From: an uncultured Pirellulaceae bacterium
GTDB taxonomy: Bacteria; Planctomycetota; Planctomycetia; Pirellulales; Pirellulaceae
Direction: 5' to 3'
Assembly: GCA_938036435.1 (NCBI GenBank)
Contig: CALHPU010000077.1
Location: 1-37,139, forward strand
Length of the DNA stretch: 37,139 nt
Numbering within the stretch: the first letter of the stretch is position 1; the number at the start of each line of letters is the position of its first letter. The position numbers and the translations under genes were made by a program. Below the pieces are notes generated by a model. The model did no database searches. It was not told the origin of the DNA and saw nothing but the letters and a program-made list of their open reading frames with translations. Shown here piece by piece: positions 24,140 to 32,985 of this stretch.

Positions 24140-25774
24140 TCAGACAAACAGCGGCACGAAATCAAATAGATCTACATCAAACAGTCCTTTGTCGCTAATC
24201 TTCAGCGACGGGATTACCAATAGTGCCATAAACGACAATGTCATATAAGGCGCTCCAAGAGTCGTCCCCATGGCTTTTACTTTTTGATTAAGCACGCCGT
24301 ATTTTTCGCCAACCTCTCGGCATGATCCAGTCGACATTAGTCCAGCAACCGGAAGTGGTAACACGTCAGTTGTCCCGCTTTTCGAAACAGAAAGCCCGCC
24401 CTGCTGTTCGATCACAGCATTAATCGCTGCGGCCAAGTCATCATCGTTGGTGCCGACAGCAACGATGTTGTGCGAATCGTGCGCGACAGACGACGCAATC
24501 GCGCCAGATTTGAGTCCAAATCCCGTCACAAAAGCGACCGAAGGTTCAGCGGCCGCATATCGGTTGCAAACGACGATCTTCAGAATGTCATTTTCTACAT
24601 CAGCAATAGCCATACCATCTTCAATCCGACATGGTCGAGTTAGACCGTTGGTGATCAACTGGCCATCGATTGCTTCCATGACACGGATGTTGGACGATTC
24701 CGCTTTGATCGCAAGCTGTTGAGCATCAAATGGCGTCGCGGCAAACTTGTTGACGGTTTCCGGCTTGGGAACGGTCAGTAGGCTCTGTCCGTTTTCGGAA
24801 ACTAACTCTCCATCAAGATAGGTCGCTGCCACATTGAAACTACTCAAATTATCTACAACGATAAAATCGGCCGGATCTCCAACACGCAGTAGCCCCACAC
24901 CGAGTTCGTAATGATTGACTGGATTGACGCAGGCGACCGTCAGAACGTTCATCAAATCGCTGCCCGCAGCGACAGCGCGAGCGACGAGCTTGTTGATATG
25001 CCCTAGAAGAAGTTCGTCGGGATGTTTGTCATCGCTGCAAAGCATGCAGGCGTCAGGATGTTCATCAATCAGTGTTTGTAAAGCGTCGAAGTTACGAGCG
25101 GCAGATCCTTCGCGAATGGCGATTTTGCAGCCAGCATTAATTTTGTCGATTGCTTCTTCGCGCGTGAAGCACTCGTGGTCGGTCGTGATGCCCGCCGCGA
25201 TATACTTAGCGGCCTGATCGCCTCGTAGTCCAGGAGCATGGCCATCAACAGGCTTTCCCAGATCGAGTGCAGCCTTGATTTTGGCAGCGACTTCCGGATC
25301 GTCGTTTAGGACACCTGGAAAGTCCATCATCTCACTAAGGTAACCAATTCTAGGGTCGGACAATAGTTTTGCCGTTTCGCCGGCGTCAAGTTTAGCGCCG
25401 GCGGTTTCGAAAACAGTCGCTGGCACGCAAGCGGGAGCGCCAAAACAAAACTTGAATTTTGTCTTGGAAGCGTTACGCAACATCAGTTCTACACCGTCAA
25501 GACCGCACACATTTGCAATCTCGTGTGGGTCTGAAACGGTCGCTACTGTGCCGTGGTTGACAGCAACTTTGGCAAACTCGCACGGCAATAACATCGAACT
25601 TTCAATATGGATGTGCGAATCAACAAATCCGGGCATGATAAAACCGGCAGTTGCATTAACTGGATTCGGTGTTCGATCGATTGAAGCAATTTTCCCTTGG
25701 AAGACAGAGATTCTAGCGGCATAGATCTCGCGCAAATGAACGTCGACTAGATTGCCAGAGAATGAAAATTCCAT
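24140..25774 (-). CDS. ade: Adenine deaminase
   Basis: The 544-residue product matches the Ade-type amidohydrolase: PGFVDSHIHIESSMLLP with the paired His ligands, GTVATVSDPHEIANVCG, VDGHAPGLRGD, CSDDKHPDELLLGHINKLV with the Asp ligand region, and VNPVNHYELGVGLLRVGDPADFIV. The C-terminal domain carries SVAHDSHNIVAVGTNDDDLA and is family-typical. It deaminates adenine to hypoxanthine, feeding the xanthine dehydrogenase encoded next door. It is cytoplasmic, with no signal peptide. The gene converges on xdhC with a palindromic repeat between them, so it has its own promoter in the 448-bp gap upstream of 25774. Confidence 0.95.
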   Translation of the reverse strand: MEFSFSGNLVDVHLREIYAARISVFQGKIASIDRTPNPVNATAGFIMPGFVDSHIHIESSMLLPCEFAKVAVNHGTVATVSDPHEIANVCGLDGVELMLRNASKTKFKFCFGAPACVPATVFETAGAKLDAGETAKLLSDPRIGYLSEMMDFPGVLNDDPEVAAKIKAALDLGKPVDGHAPGLRGDQAAKYIAAGITTDHECFTREEAIDKINAGCKIAIREGSAARNFDALQTLIDEHPDACMLCSDDKHPDELLLGHINKLVARAVAAGSDLMNVLTVACVNPVNHYELGVGLLRVGDPADFIVVDNLSSFNVAATYLDGELVSENGQSLLTVPKPETVNKFAATPFDAQQLAIKAESSNIRVMEAIDGQLITNGLTRPCRIEDGMAIADVENDILKIVVCNRYAAAEPSVAFVTGFGLKSGAIASSVAHDSHNIVAVGTNDDDLAAAINAVIEQQGGLSVSKSGTTDVLPLPVAGLMSTGSCREVGEKYGVLNQKVKAMGTTLGAPYMTLSFMALLVIPSLKISDKGLFDVDLFDFVPLFV

Positions 25775-26222
25775 TTTGTTGTCGCGAAATGCAAGCAGTT
25801 TCTAAGTCCAATGTACCCGAATTGATTGAACCGAAATACCCTCACAGTCAGTTCGCCGCATGACTTCCCATTTGAGTATCGCGATCTTCAAACAATAAAT
25901 CTATGTAGGAAGATCAATTTATGAGGGCCGTAAAGGACAGTCGGTTGTGGTTCTAGTCTTAGATCGCGAGCCAATTTTTGAGCCGTCGTGTCCGTTAAAA
26001 ACGAGGACGTTACCGTGTTCGACTCAAGTGTCCAGTGCCAGCGTTTTTTGCTGGAATTCCGGTGTTATCTGTTAAAAGCAATGCAGAAACCATTTACGCT
26101 CGACCTGCTGAGGCTGTTTTGCAATCATTGTAACCCTCCCACTGCAGAGGCGTTCGGCTCGTCGAGCGACTCTTTTACCATCCTCTACAACTTTTCACTC
26201 TTTTTTGAAGGCTCATAGACAT
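25775..26222. other. Intergenic region between ade and aqpZ
   Basis: These 448 bp hold the divergent promoters of ade (-) and aquaporin Z (+). A 76-codon plus-strand frame (25988-26218, GTG start) is Cys/Phe-rich, resembles nothing known and has no clear ribosome site; it is judged non-coding. No tRNA, repeat or convincing riboswitch fold is seen. Confidence 0.6.
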
Positions 26223-26960
26223 ATGGAAGCTACACGAAAATACATTGCCGAGTTCATTGCAACGTTTTGGCTGGTGTTCGCCGGTTGCGGCTCGGCACTT
26301 CTCGCCGCCGGATTTACAACACCCGACGGCTTACACTTAGGAATTGGTTTCACTGGCGTCTCTCTGGCGTTTGGATTGACGGTGCTTTCGATGGCTTATG
26401 GCATCGGTCATATCTCGGGTGCTCACCTTAACCCGGCCGTAACCCTTGGCGCGTTTTTGGCAGGAAGACTACATGTCAAAGACCTCGTGCCGTATTGGAT
26501 TGCTCAATTTGCCGGCGGAGTAGTAGCCGCTTTTTTGTTGTACTTCATTTGCAGCGGTGTTCCAGAATACGTTCCTGCAAGCTATGCGGGAGTCTGTAAT
26601 GGATACGGAGAGCACTCGCCGGGAAATTACAACATGGTCGCCGCGTTTGTTGCGGAAGCGGTCTTCACGTTTATCTTTCTGATGGTCATTTTGGGTTCGA
26701 CCGACTGGCGAGCCAGTGCGGGTTTCGCTGGGATCGCAATTGGTTTGTGTTTGACGCTGATCCACCTTGGCTTGATTCCTGTTACCAATTGTAGCGTCAA
26801 TCCCGCTCGTAGCTTGGGCCCAGCCATCGTCGCGATGGTTAATGGTGAAACTTGGCCGATGCAACAAGTATGGTTGTTTTTTGCTGCACCTGCAGCCGGA
26901 GCAGCACTTGCTGGCGTTGTCTATCGATCGATCTTCCACGTCGCCAATCCAGACGACTAA
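26223..26960 (+). CDS. aqpZ: Aquaporin Z
   Basis: The product is about 245 residues with six transmembrane helices and the two half-helix NPA motifs ([11 protein letters not shown] and [11 protein letters not shown]). [20 protein letters not shown] and [18 protein letters not shown] are close to E. coli AqpZ. Of the selectivity-filter positions, the His and Arg are kept, while the residue equal to Thr183 of AqpZ is Cys (TNCSVNPAR), which resembles mercury-sensitive animal aquaporins. The predicted role is water flux across the inner membrane. The start is the ATG at 26223; an in-frame TTG at 26205 would add six residues. A strong hairpin terminator follows, so the gene is probably monocistronic. 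Confidence 0.94.
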   Translation: MEATRKYIAEFIATFWLVFAGCGSALLAAGFTTPDGLHLGIGFTGVSLAFGLTVLSMAYGIGHISGAHLNPAVTLGAFLAGRLHVKDLVPYWIAQFAGGVVAAFLLYFICSGVPEYVPASYAGVCNGYGEHSPGNYNMVAAFVAEAVFTFIFLMVILGSTDWRASAGFAGIAIGLCLTLIHLGLIPVTNCSVNPARSLGPAIVAMVNGETWPMQQVWLFFAAPAAGAALAGVVYRSIFHVANPDD

Positions 26961-27007
26961 CGGATCATTTACAGTAAAATGACATCCGCTTTGCCAGGTG
27001 TCACTTA

Positions 27008-27055
27008 AATAGGGCGGCCACGATTTCCACAATCGCTGGTCGCCCTATTCTTTTA
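27008..27055 (+). terminator. Intrinsic terminator after aqpZ
   Basis: Arms aatagggcggcca (27008-27020) and tggtcgccctatt (27037-27049) pair over 13 positions with one G-U, the interior cgat/atcg can extend the stem, and ctttta follows. Confidence 0.8.
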
Positions 27056-27180
27056 GCGTTGAAACTTCGATCGTTTACTGTTGGTTCGCTATTTCTTCCT
27101 GTTTCACCTTCGTTTTGTGGCTCAAGGCCCTGTCGCCGCATATAACCCAACTTGGTATAAATAGGTCGGTACAAATTGCA

Positions 27181-27200
27181 CTTTACTGATGACAGTAAAG
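27181..27200. promoter_or_regulatory. Inverted repeat in the leader of the permease gene
   Basis: The arms ctttactg and cagtaaag are perfect 8-bp complements around atga, ending 22 bp before the permease ATG. A TATAAAT at 27156-27162 upstream is a possible -10 box, without a convincing -35. The repeat could be an operator just downstream of the start site or a leader hairpin; no T-run follows, so it is not a terminator. Confidence 0.35.
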
Positions 27201-27222
27201 CAAACAGCCAGACGGATCGAAG

Positions 27223-29931
27223 ATGAAATCACTTGAACGTAGCATTGGCTTGGGCGCCGTCGTCGCGATCAGCATCAGTGCGATGCTGGGAAGCGGTATC
27301 TTCGTGCTTCCCGGACTGGCTGCGGTTAAGACGGGACCCATGGTCTGGCTGGCCTATCTATTCGCTGGGCTAGGAGTATTACCAGCGGCACTCTCCAAGT
27401 CAGAACTAGCGACCGCCATGCCGACCTCAGGCGGTACCTATGTTTATCTTGAGCGTGCGTTCGGACCTCTGACCGGAACCGTTTCCGGCATCGGCCTCTG
27501 GTTGTCGTTGCTTCTCAAAAGCGCATTTGCCCTCTACGGATTCTCAGCCTATTTGGCGGTATTGGTTGCCGTTCCTCAGAAGCCGGTTGCTCTAATCCTG
27601 TTAATTTGCATTACGGCGCTTAACATCGTTGGTGTTAGCATCATCGGCAAGCTACAGAAAGTGATCGTCGGCGTCGTTCTGGTGCTCTTGCTGATCATGT
27701 CCTGTTATGGATTAACGACGATGGAGTGGAGCAATTTTGACGATGGATTTACCAAAGGGACAACGGGGTTTATTGCCGCCGCCGCGTTTGTTTATGTGTC
27801 TTACGCGGGCGTCACAAAAGTGGCCGCCATTGCTGGAGAAGTAAAAGATCCCGGAAGAAATCTGCCGCTGGGGATTCTCATTTCTTGGATTCTCGTGATG
27901 TGCATCTATGTGTTCGTCGTGTTTGTGCTGGTGGGCAACGTGTCTCACAAAGAGCTGTCGGGATACGACCATGGCGAATACAAACCAGATTTGAAACCAA
28001 TCTATACCGTCGCAAAAATACTCGGTGGTCAAACGTGCGGATACATTGCTGCTGTTTTTGCTGTGTTGACGATGACATCCATGTCGGTCGCTGGCCTGTT
28101 AGCAGCATCGCGATTTCCGTTTGCCATGAGTCGCGATCAACTGTTGCCTGACAAGCTTCAGGACATCAATGAGAAATTCAAGACGCCAGTCTGGTCCATT
28201 TGCGTCACCTCCGCCGCGATGGCAATCAGCATCATGTTCCTGCCGGTAGAACAGATTGCGAAGCTTGCCAGTGCTTTTATGATTGTTGCATTCATGTTCA
28301 TTTGTGGCACGGTGATGGTGCTGCGTGAAAGTGCAGCGACGTGGTATAAGCCCGAGTTTCGCGCACCGCTTTATCCAATTTTGCAGATCATCGGTATCCT
28401 TGCCGGTGGCACTTTGTTGTGGGCCATGGGGCTTACCAGTATCGCGGCTATCGCCGGAATCTGTTTGATTGGAGGACTTTCCTACGCGGTCTACGGTCGT
28501 CATCAGACTTCGCGATTGGGTGTCGTGGGTCGTATGGGAAAACGCACGGATCTTGTTGGTGGAGGCAACGACCAAACAGAAAATGATGAATTACCTCATG
28601 ATCTAAACGAAGATCTACCCAAAGAAGCCGCCGTCGTCGTCCCACTTTTTGGCAGCGAACGATCTCCGGAAACGCTGGTGGAAATGGGAGCAGCTTTGGC
28701 TCATCATCGCAAACTAGAAGTTTTGCACGTTACCGAAGTTCCCGAGCAAATGTATCTGGCGGATGTTCTCGAGGAAGATCATCTTTCGATCGCCCTCAGC
28801 CGTCGTATTCACGTGATGGCCAAGGAAGAAGAAGTCAACCTTGAGTACAACACGACAGTCTCGCATGACGTCGTGCAAACCATCCACAAAGTCGCCGACC
28901 GTTTGGATTGCGAATGGGTGGTGATGGAATCAGCAAGCCGGCGCACCAAAGGAATCACATTTCAAAATCAGCTGGGATGGTTGCAGGATCACTTGCCATG
29001 CAACCTTGCCGTCTTTAAAGACGCAGGCGTGCGCTACATCCGCAAGATCCTTGTCTTTGCCGAACCCGGACCACATGATTCGCTGGTTGTTACAACCGCC
29101 GATCATCTGGCCGACATATACAAGGCTGAATTGAGTTTCGCATGCTTTATTGATCAGAACGAAGAACCGCTAAACAGCCAAGCCAAAGCGGATTACGTCG
29201 ATCAGTTGCGGGAGCTTTGTGCGAACAAGACCGAAATGATGAAACTCACAGGGTCAACCGAAATGTTGGCCATCGAAAAAGCTACCGAAAAGTTCGACCT
29301 CTTGATTATGGGTGCGCCTCCGCCGCGTACTCTATCGACAAGATTTTTTGGAACGCCCAAAGATGTGTTAACCAGAAAGTCGGCTTGCAGCGTACTGTGG
29401 CTGAAGACACCCACCGAACAGATGCATGATGCACTGAATGTTGTTCAGCGTGGTGCGGGCGAGAGTTTTGACTTGATGGATTACATCTCGGCTGACTACG
29501 TGCAGCCAAAAGTCAAAGTTCAGAAGAAGGAAGAGCTGTTTCGTCTCGCGACGGAGAAGCTTTCTGGAAAATTTGATGACGAAATCAGCCCGCTGATCAT
29601 CAGTACAGCGCTGTGGGAGCGCGAACAAACGCAGGTCACGTCGATAGGAAAAGGCGTCGCGATGCCGCACGCGACCCTTTCCCGTGCTCCGGCCGGAAGT
29701 TCCACGATTGCCGTTTATACCTTGGACAAGGAAATAGATTTTGGAGCACCCAACGGTGCCAAAGTGGATGTCTGTTTCTTCACAATGGGACCACCGGCCG
29801 ATCGTCAGATACACCTTGAGATTCTTTCTCAGCTTGCAAAATTGGTCCTGAACAACAGTTGTCTGGAAGATTTGCGTTCGGCCACAACGGCGGAAGAACT
29901 GTACGCAACAATCCAGAAGTATTGCGGCTGA
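27223..29931 (+). CDS. APC-family permease fused to UspA domains and PTS EIIA domain
   Basis: This 902-residue protein has three parts. Residues 1 to about 435 form an APC-superfamily transporter of about 12 helices, starting GLGAVVAISISAMLGSGIFV, the typical first-helix motif. Residues about 466-600 and 603-735 are two UspA-like domains (AAVVVPLFGSERSPETLVEM; IRKILVFAEPGPHDSLVV). Residues about 752-902 are a PTS EIIA type-2 (fructose/nitrogen) domain, with the phospho-accepting histidine expected at His816 in GKGVAMPHATLS. The transporter probably carries an amino acid or amine; the soluble part suggests control by nucleotide binding and by phosphotransfer. No PTS partner is in the window. 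Spacing to the neighbours and the terminator upstream suggest its own promoter. Confidence 0.9.
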   Translation: MKSLERSIGLGAVVAISISAMLGSGIFVLPGLAAVKTGPMVWLAYLFAGLGVLPAALSKSELATAMPTSGGTYVYLERAFGPLTGTVSGIGLWLSLLLKSAFALYGFSAYLAVLVAVPQKPVALILLICITALNIVGVSIIGKLQKVIVGVVLVLLLIMSCYGLTTMEWSNFDDGFTKGTTGFIAAAAFVYVSYAGVTKVAAIAGEVKDPGRNLPLGILISWILVMCIYVFVVFVLVGNVSHKELSGYDHGEYKPDLKPIYTVAKILGGQTCGYIAAVFAVLTMTSMSVAGLLAASRFPFAMSRDQLLPDKLQDINEKFKTPVWSICVTSAAMAISIMFLPVEQIAKLASAFMIVAFMFICGTVMVLRESAATWYKPEFRAPLYPILQIIGILAGGTLLWAMGLTSIAAIAGICLIGGLSYAVYGRHQTSRLGVVGRMGKRTDLVGGGNDQTENDELPHDLNEDLPKEAAVVVPLFGSERSPETLVEMGAALAHHRKLEVLHVTEVPEQMYLADVLEEDHLSIALSRRIHVMAKEEEVNLEYNTTVSHDVVQTIHKVADRLDCEWVVMESASRRTKGITFQNQLGWLQDHLPCNLAVFKDAGVRYIRKILVFAEPGPHDSLVVTTADHLADIYKAELSFACFIDQNEEPLNSQAKADYVDQLRELCANKTEMMKLTGSTEMLAIEKATEKFDLLIMGAPPPRTLSTRFFGTPKDVLTRKSACSVLWLKTPTEQMHDALNVVQRGAGESFDLMDYISADYVQPKVKVQKKEELFRLATEKLSGKFDDEISPLIISTALWEREQTQVTSIGKGVAMPHATLSRAPAGSSTIAVYTLDKEIDFGAPNGAKVDVCFFTMGPPADRQIHLEILSQLAKLVLNNSCLEDLRSATTAEELYATIQKYCG

Positions 29932-30008
29932 ATGAGTCAGCCTGTAATTCGTGACGCAAGCCAACCGAAGCAATAAAATTCATTCGACGGAGGCAAAAGG
30001 GATAGCCG

Positions 30009-30677
30009 ATGATTAATGATAACAAGCGGCGTAATATAAAACGGTTTGCGGTGACTATAACGATCGCCATCGCTCAAGTAGTCACACTTGGACTTTCTGG
30101 TTGTACTCAAGAGCCAGTGGCAGGTAATTCCGAAGCAGTTCAATCGACACCTGCACAGACGTTGACTGAAACAAAACTCCAAGTCGAAGCAGCGGAAGAA
30201 CGATCATCCGTCGCGCCGGAGACTGATCAAGGACTTCTCAAAACGGCAGGTGATTTTTTTCAAAAGGCGAGATCTGGAACGGGTGCGACTGCTATCGGGG
30301 CAAAGGATTGGGTGCAAAAAAAGATCGGTGATGCGACGACGGCCAGTGGAGAGTCGGCTAACGACGCGCTCACTTGGGCCAATGACACGTTTGATTCACT
30401 TAAAGAAAGTGGTTTGACCAGCGCCGAAAATACCAGCCAGTGGCTGAGTCAGGACTGGAAGAATATGCAATCGTGGGAATACAAAACGGTTGTTTTGGAA
30501 ATGACTGAAGGAGAATCGGCTGACGATCAGTTGAATCAAATGGGTGCTCAGGGCTGGGAGTGTTTTCATGTCGATTCGGGAACTTTCTATTTTAAGAAAC
30601 CGGCGGACAGTTATCTGCGTAGCCTTCCTTTCCGCGATGTTATCAAGCTGATTCCGTTATTGAATCAGGCGAAATAG
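30009..30677 (+). CDS. Lipoprotein with a C-terminal DUF4177-like domain
   Basis: The 222-residue product has a lipoprotein signal: a basic start, a hydrophobic stretch and the lipobox LSGC at about residues 29-32, so it is probably anchored by a lipidated Cys32. A central region of about 100 residues is rich in Ala, Ser, Thr and Glu and looks flexible or helical (GTGATAIGAKDWVQKKIGDA). The C-terminal part, SWEYKTVVLEMTEGESADDQ then LNQMGAQGWECFHV, resembles the DUF4177 pattern (WEYK, then LN-x-x-G-x-x-GWE). Function is unknown. GGGA precedes the ATG. It is 47 bp upstream of the isomerase gene. Confidence 0.7.
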   Translation: MINDNKRRNIKRFAVTITIAIAQVVTLGLSGCTQEPVAGNSEAVQSTPAQTLTETKLQVEAAEERSSVAPETDQGLLKTAGDFFQKARSGTGATAIGAKDWVQKKIGDATTASGESANDALTWANDTFDSLKESGLTSAENTSQWLSQDWKNMQSWEYKTVVLEMTEGESADDQLNQMGAQGWECFHVDSGTFYFKKPADSYLRSLPFRDVIKLIPLLNQAK

Positions 30678-30724
30678 ACAGTGTGTGGTCGCCACATCAA
30701 ATTCCCTTACCGCCGAGACCGATA

Positions 30725-31627
30725 ATGCTCAACCAGCCAACTCGCCGCCGTTTTATCACATCTGTGGCCGGTACCACCGCAGCGGTCGCGGCAGCCTCTC
30801 TGTTCTCATCCGAAGAAACTGGGGCTCAGGAATTGGAAGCACCTCATCGGCAACGGGCTGTTTTGCGGTCTGTGAAATGGGGGATGATCGAGATCGACGG
30901 CAGTGTGCTGGATAAGTTTGAGCTGTGCAAAGAACTTGGCTACGACGGGATGGAGCTGATCAGTCCGACAGAAATTACCGCTGAGGAGATTCGCGAGGCC
31001 AGCGAAGCGACAAGTATGCCGATTCATGGTTTGGTCGATATGAAGCACTGGCAGATTCGACTCTCCAGCCCCGACCCTCAAGTCCGAGACAACGGCCGGC
31101 AGATCTTGGATCGGGCAATTGCTGATGCAAAAACTTTTGGCGGCGATTCGGTGTTGCTCGTACCCGGCAAGGTTGGTGGAGACGATGAGACGCATGATCA
31201 CGTTTGGAATCGTTCTATCGCCGAAATTCGTAAGAGCATTCCCGTGGCGGCGAGATTGGGTGTGCGGATCTTGATCGAAAACGTTTGGAACGGATTTTGT
31301 GAAACGCCTGATCAGTTGAAGGACTACATTGATGAGATCAACAGTCCGTGGGTCGGGGTTTACTTCGACATTGGCAACGCCCAGAAGTTCGCGCCCAGCG
31401 AGCAATGGATCAAAACCCTTGGAGCGCGTATTGTTAAACTGGATATCAAGGATTGGGGCATCGAGAACGGGTTCTGCAAAATTGGCGAAGGAGATGTCGA
31501 TTGGAAAGCCGTAAATGAAGCCTTGGCCGAGATTGGTTTTTCGGGTTGGTCAACCGCGGAAGTGCAGGGTGGTGATCGCGAACGGTTGGCTGATATTGCA
31601 CAACGCATGGAACGCGTTTTGGAATAG
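30725..31627 (+). CDS. Sugar phosphate isomerase/epimerase, Tat-exported
   Basis: The product is about 300 residues. A twin-arginine leader (PTRRRFITSVAGTTAAVAAA) precedes a xylose-isomerase-like TIM barrel of the AP-endonuclease-2 superfamily (about residues 50-298). Candidate metal ligands are seen in ILIENVWNGF, VGVYFDIGNAQ and KIGEGDVDW. Hydroxypyruvate isomerase or a 3-keto-sugar/inosose epimerase are family possibilities; the substrate cannot be read from sequence. The frame extends to 30683, but the ATG at 30725 starts the Tat leader. The Gfo/Idh/MocA gene follows by 49 bp, and this pair is common in planctomycetes, suggesting linked extracytoplasmic sugar metabolism. Confidence 0.85.
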   Translation: MLNQPTRRRFITSVAGTTAAVAAASLFSSEETGAQELEAPHRQRAVLRSVKWGMIEIDGSVLDKFELCKELGYDGMELISPTEITAEEIREASEATSMPIHGLVDMKHWQIRLSSPDPQVRDNGRQILDRAIADAKTFGGDSVLLVPGKVGGDDETHDHVWNRSIAEIRKSIPVAARLGVRILIENVWNGFCETPDQLKDYIDEINSPWVGVYFDIGNAQKFAPSEQWIKTLGARIVKLDIKDWGIENGFCKIGEGDVDWKAVNEALAEIGFSGWSTAEVQGGDRERLADIAQRMERVLE

Positions 31628-31676
31628 CGCGTTGGGCGAATCGGATACATCGAAACAGTTTTAAAGGGAACCAGTT

Positions 31677-32963
31677 GTGACTCGAGAAAAGCCAGATCGT
31701 AGAACGTTTCTCAAGACATCGTCCGCTACTGCAGGCACCGCTGCGTTTGCTCCCGCGTTACTTGCGCCGGCCGTTCACACGGGACATCAGGAAATGTTGA
31801 AGTTGGGGCTGGTCGGATGTGGAGGCCGTGGAGAAGGTGCGGTTCTGAACGCCTTGAGCGCCGATGCCAATGTAAAACTGGTTGCTATTGGAGATACGTT
31901 TCGTGATCGGGCGTTGATACGGCAAGCCAATTTTCTAAAGAATGAAGAACTCGCCAGTCGCGCGACGGTTGCAGACGATCAAGTCTTCGATGGGTTCGAA
32001 AGTTTCAAAAAGGTCGTCGATGCAAGTGACGTGGTGATTCTGGCTACGCCACCTCATTTCCGCCCCGAACACCTTGCCTACGCAGTTGAGCAAAACAAGC
32101 ATTGCTTTGTAGAGAAGCCAATTGCCGTTGATGCACCCGGCGTTCGTGCGGTTCAGAAATCTTGTGACATCGCCAAAGAGAAAGGCATATCCATCGTTTC
32201 TGGACTGTGTTGGCGCTATGACTTGGGCATTCAAGAGACGATGCGGAAGATCTTGGAAGAGAAAGCAATTGGCGAGATTGTTTCGATCGAGTCCAGCTAC
32301 AACACGGGAACGTTGTGGCATCGCGGAGACCAAGAAGATTGGAGCCGGATGGAGTACCAGATTCGTAACTGGTTGTATTTTAACTGGCTGTCCGGTGACC
32401 ACATCGTGGAACAGGCCATTCACTCGTTGGACAAAACAGCATGGCTAATGGGCGACGTGCCGCCGGTCAAAGCGATGGCACTCGGTGGTCGGCAGCAACG
32501 TACCGATTCAAAATGGGGTGACATCTTCGATCATTTCACGGTGTTCTACGAATACGCTTCGGGCCAGCGTGTGTATTTTACTTGCCGCCAACAGGCTGAT
32601 ACTGATCAACATACTGATGAACTGGTTTTAGGTACCAAAGGTCAGGCTCAGGTAATCAAGCATCGCATCAAAACCAATGACGGAGAGAAGTGGCGCTATC
32701 GTGGTCCCAAGCCCAGCATGTATGTCAACGAGCATGTTGAATTTTTCAAAAGCATTCGCAGTGGCCAGCCGATCAACAACGGGCACTATATGTGCAACAG
32801 TACGATGCTGGCGATCATGGGTCGCATGGCTGCCTACACCGGAAAAACATTAACGTGGGAAGAGTGTATCACCAGCACACAAAGACTGGGGCCAAAGGAA
32901 TACACTTGGGGCGATGTCCCGACGAGCCCTGTCGCGATTCCGGGCGTAACAAAAGTGCTTTGA
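31677..32963 (+). CDS. Gfo/Idh/MocA-family oxidoreductase, Tat-exported
   Basis: The 428-residue product starts with a twin-arginine leader (PDRRTFLKTSSATAGTAAFA). A Rossmann domain follows (LKLGLVGCGGRGEGAVLNAL), then the family motif CFVEKPIAVDAPGVRAV and a C-terminal alpha/beta domain with HIVEQAIHSLDKTAWLMG. It is an NAD(P)-dependent sugar or polyol oxidoreductase with tightly bound cofactor, folded before export. The substrate is unknown. The start is GTG at 31677, preceded by AAAGGGAA at good spacing; no ATG gives a complete Tat leader. It lies between the isomerase gene (49 bp) and the FGE-family gene (22 bp). Confidence 0.92.
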   Translation: MTREKPDRRTFLKTSSATAGTAAFAPALLAPAVHTGHQEMLKLGLVGCGGRGEGAVLNALSADANVKLVAIGDTFRDRALIRQANFLKNEELASRATVADDQVFDGFESFKKVVDASDVVILATPPHFRPEHLAYAVEQNKHCFVEKPIAVDAPGVRAVQKSCDIAKEKGISIVSGLCWRYDLGIQETMRKILEEKAIGEIVSIESSYNTGTLWHRGDQEDWSRMEYQIRNWLYFNWLSGDHIVEQAIHSLDKTAWLMGDVPPVKAMALGGRQQRTDSKWGDIFDHFTVFYEYASGQRVYFTCRQQADTDQHTDELVLGTKGQAQVIKHRIKTNDGEKWRYRGPKPSMYVNEHVEFFKSIRSGQPINNGHYMCNSTMLAIMGRMAAYTGKTLTWEECITSTQRLGPKEYTWGDVPTSPVAIPGVTKVL

Positions 32964-32985
32964 CACGATCACGAAACAGCCACTG

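Noticed and set aside
25988..26218. Small plus-strand gene upstream of aqpZ
   Set aside because: GTG start without a clear ribosome site, Cys/Phe-rich product, no recognised family; more likely leader or non-coding DNA.
26469..27032. 187-codon minus-strand open frame opposite aqpZ
   Set aside because: It is antisense to the aquaporin helices and starts within the terminator hairpin.
29368..29973. 201-codon minus-strand open frame over the permease 3' end
   Set aside because: It is antisense to the conserved EIIA domain; composition (Cys, His, Arg rich) is typical of a shadow frame.
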